Positions 11,301 through 23,300 of a DNA stretch of 64,000 nucleotides are shown here, in pieces; position 1 is the first letter of the stretch, and the number at the start of each line of letters is the position of its first letter. The notes under the pieces were generated by a model. It was not told where the DNA came from. It made no database searches and was given only the letters and a program-made list of their open reading frames with translations. The translations under genes and the position numbers were made by a program. The stretch lies in contig CM021321.1 in assembly GCA_010645155.1 (NCBI GenBank), positions 2,940,656 to 3,004,655 of the forward strand, in the 5' to 3' direction. This DNA comes from Tigriopus japonicus. Its lineage: Eukaryota; Arthropoda; Copepoda; Harpacticoida; Harpacticidae.

Positions 11301-14300
11301 GTTCATTTTCGTTACAATTTTGAGTGTGCTTGTGTGAGTTATTTACAAATAAATTCCGTTTTGAAGGTTTTGCGGTATTGCCGCAAATGACACCATGGAA
11401 ATAAAACGAAAGCTCCTTGTCAAAATGTCGTCGCGCAGGAAAGGTTACATCTTATTCACAGTACAATTTCTCGAAAATATGCGATTTTGATAAGAAAATG
11501 CCCCTACAAAAAATACATGCATGAAGGATAAATCCTGAACTTTTGTGAAATGGTGGCATTAATACTCACTCCACTAGCTGGCAACTATGCTTCAGTTTGA
11601 CCACAAGAGGCGCTGATCAGGATGTAATTTTTTGCAGGGTTAATTGACTTGGCTCCTTGTCAATTTTGTTGAGCTTGATTTGACAAATTTGGGTTGAAAT
11701 CGAAATTGGTTCAGAAAACTCCCTCCGGGCTTACTTGCGATTATTTTTCTTGATTATTTTTCTCACATTTGACTTTTAATTTTGTACTGATTGGTCCTTA
11801 AAATTTGATGCCTCAATGATAGTTATGTAAACTTGCTACTTTCTTTGTTCATTAAATTCTGTGACAACGTCTTGATCTTCACACCGTCCTATATTTTTCA
11901 AATTACTATTTGCGATCTTAAGCTTTCTTTTTGACCAAGTGCAGACGCTTGAAACAAAGACTCCAATATCTTGGCACCAGCAAAAACCACCAAGGATCTC
12001 GTTTCCATGGCGCATTAATGCTGGTGTGGTTTTCCAATTAAAGCTTGCTTGAACAAGGGGCTTGAACAGAACATACACAATCCACCCTTTTTCCTTTTCT
12101 CTAGGCGTGTTCGAGAAATGAACTCAATTTCATTGAGTGAATGGGTTGCTCGGACCTCGTTAAAGTACTCCGTACTCACGTACAACTTACATTCTCAAGT
12201 AATGCCGAATAGTACACACCCACTACTGTTGTTTACGAAGTGGAAAATGAAACGAGAAAGACATTAGTCCGACCTTGAATGGAACCCACAAAGTGATTCA
12301 AAATCCCGTGCAAATGAATGGCAAGACACTGAGAGACAAACAGTGAAACTGCATTGAAATGCACTAGAAGTGAATGGAGATCTACAGGCGACAACTTGAC
12401 ACTCGGAAACTTGGCCAAGAGCAAACTAGAGAGAGCCGGAATCCCTGGAGACAACGAGACAACGAGTTGATTTAGATGTGTTCACAGCCACTAAATCGTA
12501 ATCAAGCGAGCGTAGATATTGTAAAAAGGATAAAAATAATTGGTCCTAGGGGGTTAATCGGCACAAAGTGCTTTCGAGTTGAAATTTGAGGCCTGACTTC
12601 CAAATGATCCCCCCAAATCATTTTTATTATTATTAGCCTTCTTTGCACTTCGACTCGCTCTCGCTCGCGTTTCACCACGTGTTTGTTGTTATTTTTTGAG
12701 CGAGTGACTGACCGACCTGCCGACAGGGGGCATAAACTGTCCTAGCAGCAATTTTCAACCGAATCTGTCACTCTCAAGTGACAAATTACTGTTGTTCCGC
12801 CCCATTTTACAAAAGTTTCATACTGACCCCCGCCTTCTTTCGGCTTGACAGCTGATTGTGCCACCGCCAAATTCACAATGTGTATTTTGTAGGAAGAGCC
12901 AAGAAGTTTTCGTTCGTGGGGCCAATGTCAACATAGGACATTCCAATAGTTTGAGGCTGGCCGAGTTTGTGCATCCGAGAAAATCTATATGCAATGTTCT
13001 GCCTCATTTGTGCACAATAAAGATTCTCTTGGGAAAGACTGACAAGAAAGAGTGAGAAAGGCTGAACATTTATTTATTGGCTTCGTTTCTGGCGATGAAA
13101 TACTAATGAACATCACAACTTTCGAAGTGATTGACAGTCTTTTGAGCTTATCTTTTGAAAGTAACAGGCGACAAAAAAATGAGAGATGAAGTTGTAAAGA
13201 AATGTCAGTCCCAAAATAACAAACAGAAATCGCGACAAATCAACTCCCTGTTAAGCTAAAATGGCTGACTTTGTAAGCTCTTTTTTTAATTTGGTTTGAA
13301 GAGTGGGTCAGAATTTCTAATTGACTCCGAGCAACGTCATTCGAATTTTTGCTCGAATATGGGTAGATTAAATAAAAACAAATTATTACCCACACATATC
13401 ATTCGTAGAGGTGCAGATTTCATACAAAAGAGGGTCATATTCTCAAAAAGATGCGGATTGGCTAGTTTTAAACACTTATTTGCCATTTTTTTATTCTCGA
13501 ACCAAGATGTGAGCAAACTTCTGACCTATAAACCGGCATGTAAATCTCCGAGCTAAAAAAGGAGAAATATGATTTAAAAAGTGAGCTTTCGCTTCGCAAA
13601 AATGAAAGGAATGATATTCAATTTTAATGCGTTTCCAATTTTATTTGCAACTTTTGGCTAAAAAGACTTTGATTATTCATTTGAAATTTGCATGCGCGTA
13701 TTTAGTTATGGTGCATTTTAGTTTTGGGTCCTTCCTGCGCTCTTATTGTTGACCTAAATTCGCATCTCGTTTCTTCGAGCTTCTTGAATTTTGTTCGGTT
13801 CAAAACTCGGTAGCAACATTCTTAGGATAAAACGATGCAATTTCCATCGAAATCGATATGTTTCGAAAATTCCTTAGGGCCTTATGGATGCAAATAAGAA
13901 TAACCCACGGAAGAGAGAAACAACCCGTTCCGCCTTGTTTCACAAAGTCTCAAAGGGCATATATTTTCCCAAGAATACAACAAAAACAAGTTGCAGAAAG
14001 GCGTCCAAGGGATGATTGATCTCACCTCTCTCCGTTTTGCTTCTTTGTTCCACAATAAAGGTGTCTGTGAATGAGACTCGAGGGAAACTGGGCAAAAGAG
14101 AGAACGTTAGAAATATCAATTAGGGATTTTCCCATAGAACAATCATCATTTTTTTCCTGGCTGGCTTTCCTTCGCTTTGGAAGGAAAAGGAAAACCTTGA
14201 AGATCAAGATCGATCTAGACAAAATAGAAGCCGTACAAAAGTCCGTGCTTCGAACTTTGCGCTCAATTGGTTTTGTATCCATGTTTTTGTTCTTTTGATT

Positions 14301-17300
14301 GCAGGCGTTCCCACTTATGACAATGCCTATCTTGGAGACGAACAATCTGAGGATTATAACTATGAAGATGATTACACTGAGGAAGAACCTCAGCCATTGC
14401 TCAATCCTCAATTCACAACGGAAGCACAGAATTTCAAAATGGAAGTCGGCCAAGTCTTGCGATTACCATGCTTCGTTGACAAATTGGGTAAGGACAGTAA
14501 ATAAGTCCCATCTATACTAAAACTTATGCACGAAGCATAACCATATAGATGTTCATGGCTTGTGAAATGTAAAAAATGATTCACAAAAAAGTAAATTTTC
14601 ATGTTACTTTTTCTGGCAACTCGCCGTTTTTCGTCAAGAAAATTTTATTTTTACTGTGGAAGCGATTTTTTTTGCACATATGCGGTATGCTTTTTTCCAT
14701 TTTCTGGTTCGAAATAAAATTGACTCATCTGTGGGTCAAACTGTCTTAGAATAACTTTTTGAATAACAGTAGTAGGTACTTCAAGTTAAAAACAACCATT
14801 TTTCCCTCTTCAACCACTTAAAACAACTTTTTACGAATCTTTTTTTTTTTGGGGGGGGGGCGGATTTTTCAATACCGCTACAAGGAATGGGATTCCTTGT
14901 AAAGAGAGTTAATCATTATTATAGTTTCAATAACTAATGTTTATATGAAATTTGATCTACCAATGAGTTACTGTTGGCAAATCTATATAACCCTTGTATG
15001 GTGGGTTGGTCAGGAATAGTATTTAAGAATTTGTCCAATCCTGCCTTAAATGCTGTTAGAGGATCAGCTCCTACATATTCCCGACGAAGGCAAATAGGCA
15101 ACAAATTGAACAATGAAGGAGCCCGATAAAGAAGAGAGGAGGACTTCATTGTTCGAATTAGCCTTGATTCCTTAGGATTTGGAGGTGCTCTCAGAGCGCA
15201 CGTAAAACCTCTACGATCGCTACAACTGATCTCAAATCCTGGGTTAGGACAGAGCCCATGAATGCTCTTGAAAACATACAGTATCAGATACCTTTCATAC
15301 CTTCTCTGAGTACTGTACAACCCTAACTTCTGGAGCCTCTCCCAATATGAGAGCTCTCTCATTCCTGTGATGTTCCTAGTAAAACATCTTTGGACCTGCT
15401 CGACCTTTTGCAAACCTGCTGAACTCATTGGAGCCCAAATGGGTGAGGCATATTCAAGATGCGGCTGGACAATCGACTTGTACAGAGTTAGCATCGTAAT
15501 ACTATCTCTGGACTTGAAAGTGTGATAGATCCGGCCACATGTTTGAAATGCCTTCCCCACTTTCAACTGGATATGCTCATCAACTTTCCATCATCTTGGA
15601 CGACAACTCCCAAATCTCTCATGGACGATACCTGCTCAATATCACAACCTCCATTGTCTTTGAGTGGAACATCTAATTTTGACGCCCCATACGTCATTGT
15701 GCGGAATTTCATCCCGTTCAATGCCATGTTACTCTCGCCAAACCAAGAGTAGACCTTCTCCAAGTCCTCAACTAAATATTTTGAGTCCTGACCGTTCCTT
15801 CCACAAACTAATTTTGTGTCATCAGCCTATGAAGAAATACTGGCTTTTGTTCTAAACTTCTGGAGAGGAGCAATAAAAAGAATCGTACTTTTTATTATCA
15901 TTTTTTCCATAAAATGAATTAAAACAAGAACCACTGAATTTCACTGGACTGGGAGGCTCGCGAAAGAAATCATGAACTCCGGTAGGAACAAATCAACTAC
16001 GTTCTTCTGCAAATGAGACCTTGTATATGTTGAGAAAAATACGTATTTCAATTTTCTGTTCAATCGAACGTCGGAGACAAAATTTATGCTCTTTCAAAGT
16101 TCAGTGCAAATCCTACCGACAATGAATGAACTAGCCCTTTTCTAGTAATTGTTTTGCCACAAAAGGGCGAACTCATCCATTCTCTGCTGCTCTCTTCAGT
16201 GCACAAGTTTAAGAAGGCAAAACTTTTCATTTTGACTTTCGATTGAGCTGAAAATTGAAATATATCGTCTACTTCTTCCTTTGTATGTGCATTAGGTGAG
16301 CTATGTACGTGTAGATGGTGATGGTTGTGTGCAGTCCAGCAAACTATAGATGTCCAAAATTCAACACAACGAGGAAAGAGACAAAGGTCCTCGTTCCAAT
16401 TTCAGTCTTTGGCTCCAGTAAGCAGATTTAAATTGCCTTTGTTGAAGAAAATCAATATGGCCAAAGGGAGCTTGAGAGACGCTCGGATCAAGGACCACGC
16501 AAAAGGAAAGGGGAGGCCCGCTTCATTTCTCAAAGAGAACCTTAAAAGACCAGCAGCCGCAGATGTGATGGAAATTTCAAACCATCGCTCTCACCAAGGA
16601 TCACATTTAGAGGGAATAATGTAATGTTCGAGAATGTTTTCTAGTTTTTTTTTAATTAGTTTTCTCATTGCTTCTGATCTTTCCTTATAGTACTTAAATT
16701 ACAACGATTTTGAAAGGTACAAGGTAAAGTTTGGGTTATATTTTGAACCGCAAATTAGCTTATTTTTCCGTTCCCTTTGTCGGTTTTTTAATTTCATAAT
16801 AGTCTAGGTGTATCATTTTAAATTCTAGAATGGCTCCACAATGTGAAAATGATTTGAACAAGATTTGTACTAAAACTTGTTCGAGCTGAAGTTTGTTGCA
16901 ATTTAGAACAGTCGTGACAAATTTTTCAAGATTGGATATTTGACCAATTGTTGAACTTTACACCGGTTTTTGAGAGAACTAAAACAATACACATAGTGCT
17001 GTAATTATTTTCAACGATCTACAGTACGCATTGTTATATGACTCTATTTTAATAGTACAAGCTAGTAAGTCAAGATAGAAATTCAGCTAATCTTAGTCTA
17101 TTTATTGAACGAAAAAAGGCTTTGTGCACTTTCTGCATGGGTTTGATAAAGATTAACTAGTTCAGTTCTAATCACATTTGATGTCCATTCGAATTTCCGG
17201 TATAAAAAAGGTATAAAATAAAGCGAGTTTCAAACTGTATTGTATTTGGAGGTTCGTTAGATTAAATCAGGGGTCGGCAACCACTTTTGGGTCAAGGCCC

Positions 17301-20300
17301 ACGAAATTTGATTCGTGTTGTCAGGGGCCCACCAAAAAGGAATTGGTAGGTTCAAAGACCCACAAATTAGTGACCAAAGAGCTTTGGGCCCACATGTACA
17401 GTACTATGGATGGCTCTCGGGCCCACTATTTTGGACTTTTTCCATAGCTCCTGGGCCCACCAACGACCACCCTGGGGCCCACATTTAGGCCGCGGCCCAC
17501 CGGTTGCCGACCCCTGGATTAAATAATCTCTCATATGATAGAGCCTTTCATAATGAATAGTGATGGATCGAAGTGGCCCCAAATCTAACCAAAAAATGGT
17601 CGATAGAAGGCTGAACCGATCCTAAAATCTTTTTTTTTTCTAGATTTGACATAAAAGTTCAAAGAATTAATGGCATTTGAAATACGATTTCGTACAGTAT
17701 CGCAAAAAACTCACTTCCATAAAAAAATCTTGAAGACTTCTTGCATTCACTAAGTTCCTCGGTTCATTTCAAGAATTGAGACTCTTTGATGAAAGGTTTC
17801 TTTGGAAGAAGCGTATGATTCAGCCAAAATTCTTTAAATGTATGGGAAAGCACAACCCACCCAGTTTCATACTTAGCGTGGGACTTTGTACCCTACCCGA
17901 AAAGGGTCTTCTTTGGAAACAAGAAATACAGGGTTGTCTCGAAATAGAGCCCCGTAAAAAATCAAGAATCACTCATGAGTCATGACACATTACGTTTATA
18001 ACTATCACTATCTTGCAAATAATCAAAGACATTGAAGAAAACAGTTTTAGGTTTACTCAAGCAAAATATTTTGGGAAGTAACTGACTCAATGGGAAACTA
18101 TCATTGCTTTTTCGGGTATTGTTGGCATTCTTTAGACGACGCAACAAAATGTTGGGCAAACACGAGTCCTTTTAAGTTGTTCTGTCCACAATTTTACTTT
18201 TTCTCGTTTTGGCACCATTTACTGTCAAAGTTTTGGGGACTCAAATTTATAACAATCCTGTACATTTGTTATCTTCGTCATAACAACTTGTTTCAAACGA
18301 AAACGAATGTAAAGGTTACAAAACACATAGACGATGTTCAATAATATCGACATTTGTGATCTATTCTCCCTGTAATTTGAAAAGCAATGATCCAAATTTT
18401 AGCCCTTTAGTCCCACTTATCTGTATCTGAAGCTGTACATTTCAATTTGGCTAATTTAGCTAAAAAGACCAGGAGTAGCGCTATAAATCTAACAGGCTCC
18501 CCAGGATCTTGGCCAAAATGCCAAGATTGACGTACAACGTATGTACATAAATCTTACGTTATCCTTCTTCTCATGGACAAACACTCTTTCTTCAGGGTTG
18601 ACAAGACAGTTCATGGGGTGGGTTTATGTACAGAAAGAAAATGAATGCATGGATCTTCGTCGGCCTCAGTCCCACCCCAACACTTTGGGATCATCTTTCA
18701 TCGCATTGTCCCTCGTTGTAGCTCAAAAAAGATGTTCATTTATTCACTCTCATTTAGGGCGAGAGTTACTAAAATGCGAGTCANNNNNNNNNNNNNNNNN
18801 NNNNNNNNNNNNNNNNNNNNNNNNNNNNNNNNNNNNNNNNNNNNNNNNNNNNNNNNNNNNNNNNNNNNNNNNNNNNNNNNNNNNNNNNNNNNNNNNNNNN
18901 NNNNNNNNNTAGCTCAGAAAAGATGTTCATTTATTCACTCTCATTTAGGGCGAGAGTTACTAAAATGTGAGTCACAAGACGGGCCTCGTGTGAGTCAGAA
19001 AAAAAGATGGAAGTTCTCCGGAACCGATTTGTCTCGCATAAAGTTGGACCTCCATCTCGCTTGAATTGACTTTTTCTGGGGGATGTCAGTCTTAGAGATT
19101 CGATTTGAATAAAATGTCGGCACTCTGACATAAGGGAATGTGACAAAAAGTGGATCAATTTGTTTGAGTGTCTCCCTTTTCAGGGATTAAGGGAGAGTGC
19201 TAATAATAAAGAACGTGGAACGTCGAGAGAAGTACATGCAAAAAGAAAGGAAAGGGAAATGAAAGTGGATTTTTTGCCTGAAGGAGACCCAAATCTAGGA
19301 ACGTCAATTTGTCAAGAAGTAAATGTTTAATATTCGCCCTCTTTGACTTGAATTTGGTTGAAATATCATGAGCGCTCATAGGAGGCCACGTTGTACCGCC
19401 GAAGGTTTTTTGCTTTCCGTGTCAAGACTGGAACGAGTCATGTTCCTTTTGTAGGTTCTAAATTAAGTTACTCATCGTCCCCCGGAGACAAATGCACAAC
19501 CAACCTATCAAGTCAGCCACCAATCCCGTGAGCTTTTTGGGATGATTCGCCTGAGGAGGAGGTCCATGTTGTCATTTCTTATGCCTCGTAAAGTGACAAG
19601 TACCAACAGCTGACTTGACATCAAGGGAACAAAGGAACATGAACGAGAGAGAGGACGAGACTCGGTTTCGCTTTGCTCCCATATGAAATATTTGCAAGCC
19701 AAGCTTTGTCCCCCTCTGGGTTCTATTCTATTTTATTACTAAGAAGCCCACAAATCATCTTGAGGAGGGTTATCGTCGATCCTAATGTTCCACATCGTGA
19801 ATTTCCTGGAACCGTTCCACGACATCACATCCCTCTACCTCGAAGTTACAAGGGACCTTTTAGAGTCCCTAAAATGCTCGTCGGTGAGCTCATCTTGAAG
19901 AATAACACTGAATCGAATTCATAACTTGAAAGGTAAAGGAAAGGTAAAGCGGTCTTCGGTGGAAGGAAATATAGAAGGGATGTGATTTTTCTGAAGACAA
20001 AATCAAGCCAAGATAAAACTCTGGAGAAATGTCAGCAAAAAAATGTGGTCTAGATCTATAAAAAAAGAGTACGATCATAAAGTGCGCCATCTAGTGGATT
20101 TAATGCGGCAACAGCTCGTAGTTCCCATGATACACATATTTTTGAAGATTGCAACGGTCGTTCATTAGTTTTGGACAAACTAAAGAGCCTAAAATGTTGG
20201 TGGCGGGACTCCAAATAAAACTTTAAGTGTGTTTTTTGATGAATTTTGGCATAGATCATGCCTGAATTACCTTTTCAGTGATCAGATTGCCATGCCAATT

Positions 20301-23300
20301 TGAAAGGGATTTTACCAATAATTTCAACCAAAAACCACCACACGTCCATTAACAATACTCAGTCAACATTTGAGGCACTTTATTATAGTTTAGTTTACAT
20401 TTCTGACGCAAGCTTGGAAGAATATTTCCATGCCTCCATTTTTAGAATCTTTTGCACAAGCCTAAGTCTTTTCCTTTTACGTCGTGCAGATGTAGAGCCA
20501 CTATAATTCAAAGAGTATGCGTGTGGGATTGATTGGTCCCGATTGTTCCCACATGCTTGTCAACGAAAAGGGAAAACACAATAAAAGGTGCCATTGACAA
20601 CGAATTTTCCATTCAGCCCCTACTTTTGCATTTCTTGTGCATTTTTTTGGAAAGTGTATCTTTATACATTTTTAATATCCAAGTTTTGTGTTTCCACTTA
20701 TCATTGACACCTTTCGTTTTTGGCCCTTTAGTGCTTTTAGATTTGAAAAGTTCCCGAATTTTTAATTCATTTTAATAGTATGGGTTGGAACATTCATGAA
20801 ACAACAAAGGTTGGGGAATGTTGATAAAATAGGTATCCAAAATTTTTGTTTTGACGGGGAATGAGACCAAACAAGAGGTTAAATTGTACCTACAAACACC
20901 AAATGTGCAATTTCAGAATCAATTGAATCAACAAATCGGTTTTGGCCGATCTTATTGGCTTCTCTTCAAAAGCATGAAAAAGCTTAAAGGCGAGTTCAAA
21001 AAACTTCTCTAAAATATCTCCGGACTTATTCGTTTGCTCATGGAATAATTGCAAAAAAAAAATGCAAAAACATCAATTCTTTGAAGATTCCAAACATTAC
21101 GAAAGATTTTTTTAAAACAATTTAGGAAATTTTGGAAAGAAATGTTTTAAAATTTTGGTGACATGGGATCAGAATAAAGCATCAAGGTTAGACAAATTTT
21201 GCAGCCGAAATGTATTTGTAACAACCTTTTCTAATGAAAAAAAATAAAGAATAGTGCACTTCCATAAAGATCCATGAACTTCATCCCGACACTTGAACCT
21301 GTCTGGTATTACTTTTGATCAATTCATTGGCATTGAATGTTCATTCAAAGTTCTGTCAACGAGGCTCAAGACCTAAGAAAAACGGCTTCATCAACCGATG
21401 CATTTACAAGACAGACGTTAAAAGCGTTCGTCCCCTTGTCAAATGGATTTGTTTGCACATTCTTCAACTGGTCTATCACATTTTCAAGCTTGATCCATAA
21501 ATCCATCGTGCATTTGTTGAGATTCATCGACAAATTGACCTTGAGGGTTAAAGATTTACGAGATTGGCCCTGAAAACAAGCGTTTTAATTACGTCCTCAA
21601 CTATATCAGCGTGTTATTTTTTAAATTTCCTCGCAGGCCCAATGGTAATAAGCTGGAAGAAATCTGCTCCAGATGGCGACAATCAATATCTCGCCACATC
21701 CGGACACATGCTCTCTCAAGATCGGCGTTTCTCCGTCGAGGTCGAGGAAGGTCGAGGTTCCACTCTAGTCATCTCTATGGCTCAAGAATCTGATGTAGGG
21801 GAATACGTTTGTGAGGTCAGTTCCAATCCAATTGCCACCTTGCGACATCAAGTCTCCATTTTAGGTAAGAATCTGTAAAGCTAACCAAGCATAAGTGGGC
21901 ACAATTTACAAGGTCAAAAGTTGGGCTACAAAAGAATGCCAAGGCGGCTGGACATTTTATCTGAATATTTTCTGTGCCAATAGAAAGCAAGTTAACCATG
22001 AAATACATTTATGGAGTTACGACGGCTAAGACGATCACCCAATAAACGTAATGTAAATAGCCCCAATAGGAATTTCAAGCAATATCTAAAATGTGCATAA
22101 TGCCTGGAAATCAGAGACCATTCCTCAAAAAGGCCAGGAGATGGTTTTTAGGGGCACATTTAACTTCATTCAACTCAAACTTACCTATAAGCCAATCAAG
22201 CCTATAAGTCAATTAATCTTTAAGTGTAATTAATTCCAAATGCATTGATTTTGAACTAGTGGAAATGTATTTGCACTTAAATTTCACCAAAGGTCTATTC
22301 ATCAGTTACAATTTTTGTCGAACTCACATGTAACCACGTTTGGGGCACCACGACGCCTACCCACCTATGCCATCATTAACACCAAAACTAATGTGGAACT
22401 ATCCCACAGAGCCTCCTTCCGTTCACATTCTGAGGCCGATTCCGATGGAAGAGGAGCGAAATGGGAGCTTTGGCCAAAGCCAAAGCTGGATCAGACACGA
22501 GACTGGCGAGATTCGTCTCCATTCGGGCGAGGAACTGGCCCTCAGCTGTCAAGGAACTGGCGATCCGGAACCTCATCTTCGTTGGACCAGAGAGGTACCA
22601 CCACCACCACCACTACTACTACTACTACTGCAACTACTTTAACGATTCTTGGAGAGGGCTTACCTTCAAACAGGGGGAAAATGCTTTTCATAGTGGAAAT
22701 CTTGACTTGGCAGGTCCTTGTTGGGCCTCTTGTAGGACTTTCATAATGAATTCAAAGTGCCCAGGGGATTGAAGACTGGGTAACCAGTTCAAAGTTGTGG
22801 CCAACTTTGGCAACGAAGGTCACGCAAGACATTTTTTGCTTGCTTTTCATGTTCCTAAATGCCTACTGGTTATTCAATATGGCTTTTCTAATGTTGGCTT
22901 TGAAAACTCAGCAAGTACAAATTGGTTGACTTCATTCAATCAGTTTCATGTTATTGGCTTTTTTGGGAGAAAAATGTTCCGAATAAAGGTCTATGGAAAG
23001 GAGGAACGACACTTGGACTCCATTAGTCAAGTCTGGATGGAGCTAATTCCCTCATGACTTTTCAATCTCCTTAGTGGCACGTGACAACTAGTAGTAACCC
23101 TCGTCTTTGTCATTTAAAGAGAGCACTTCCTCTCTCATTACTCATTAACCACAGCTTTCTTCCAAAGAGTGCCAACAAATCTGGTCGAGATCTATTCGTT
23201 GCTTAAGTGTCGGCATTAGGGATGGGAAAGCTCGTTTCTCACCGAATACCAAATACTTTTTGCGGGGAAGTAAATAAAGAAGTTGATGAAAAAGGAAAAC

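Larger units (their letters stand above)
5385..14304. other. intron 1 of the Ig-domain gene
   Basis: This 8.9-kb intron holds a foldback element (11132-11642) and a perfect short hairpin (10888-10915). Long frames at 6746-7444 (plus) and 7701-7931 (minus) show no domain. I see no nested gene that I can support. Confidence 0.55.
14488..21636. other. intron 2 of the Ig-domain gene
   Basis: This 7.1-kb intron splits the Ig1 domain. It carries a CR1-like LINE (14848-15832), a foldback repeat (15924-16275), a complete hAT MITE (17268-17516), an assembly gap (18784-18909) and a dispersed repeat (20075-20200). The 100-codon frame at 16325-16624 is not recognisable and is not called. Confidence 0.55.

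Noticed and set aside
16325..16624. 99-codon plus-strand frame in Ig intron 2
   Set aside because: Basic composition, no recognised domain, no splice or poly(A) context.
18541..19064. Frames of 123 and 139 codons spanning the N gap
   Set aside because: They consist largely of unknown bases and duplicated gap flanks.
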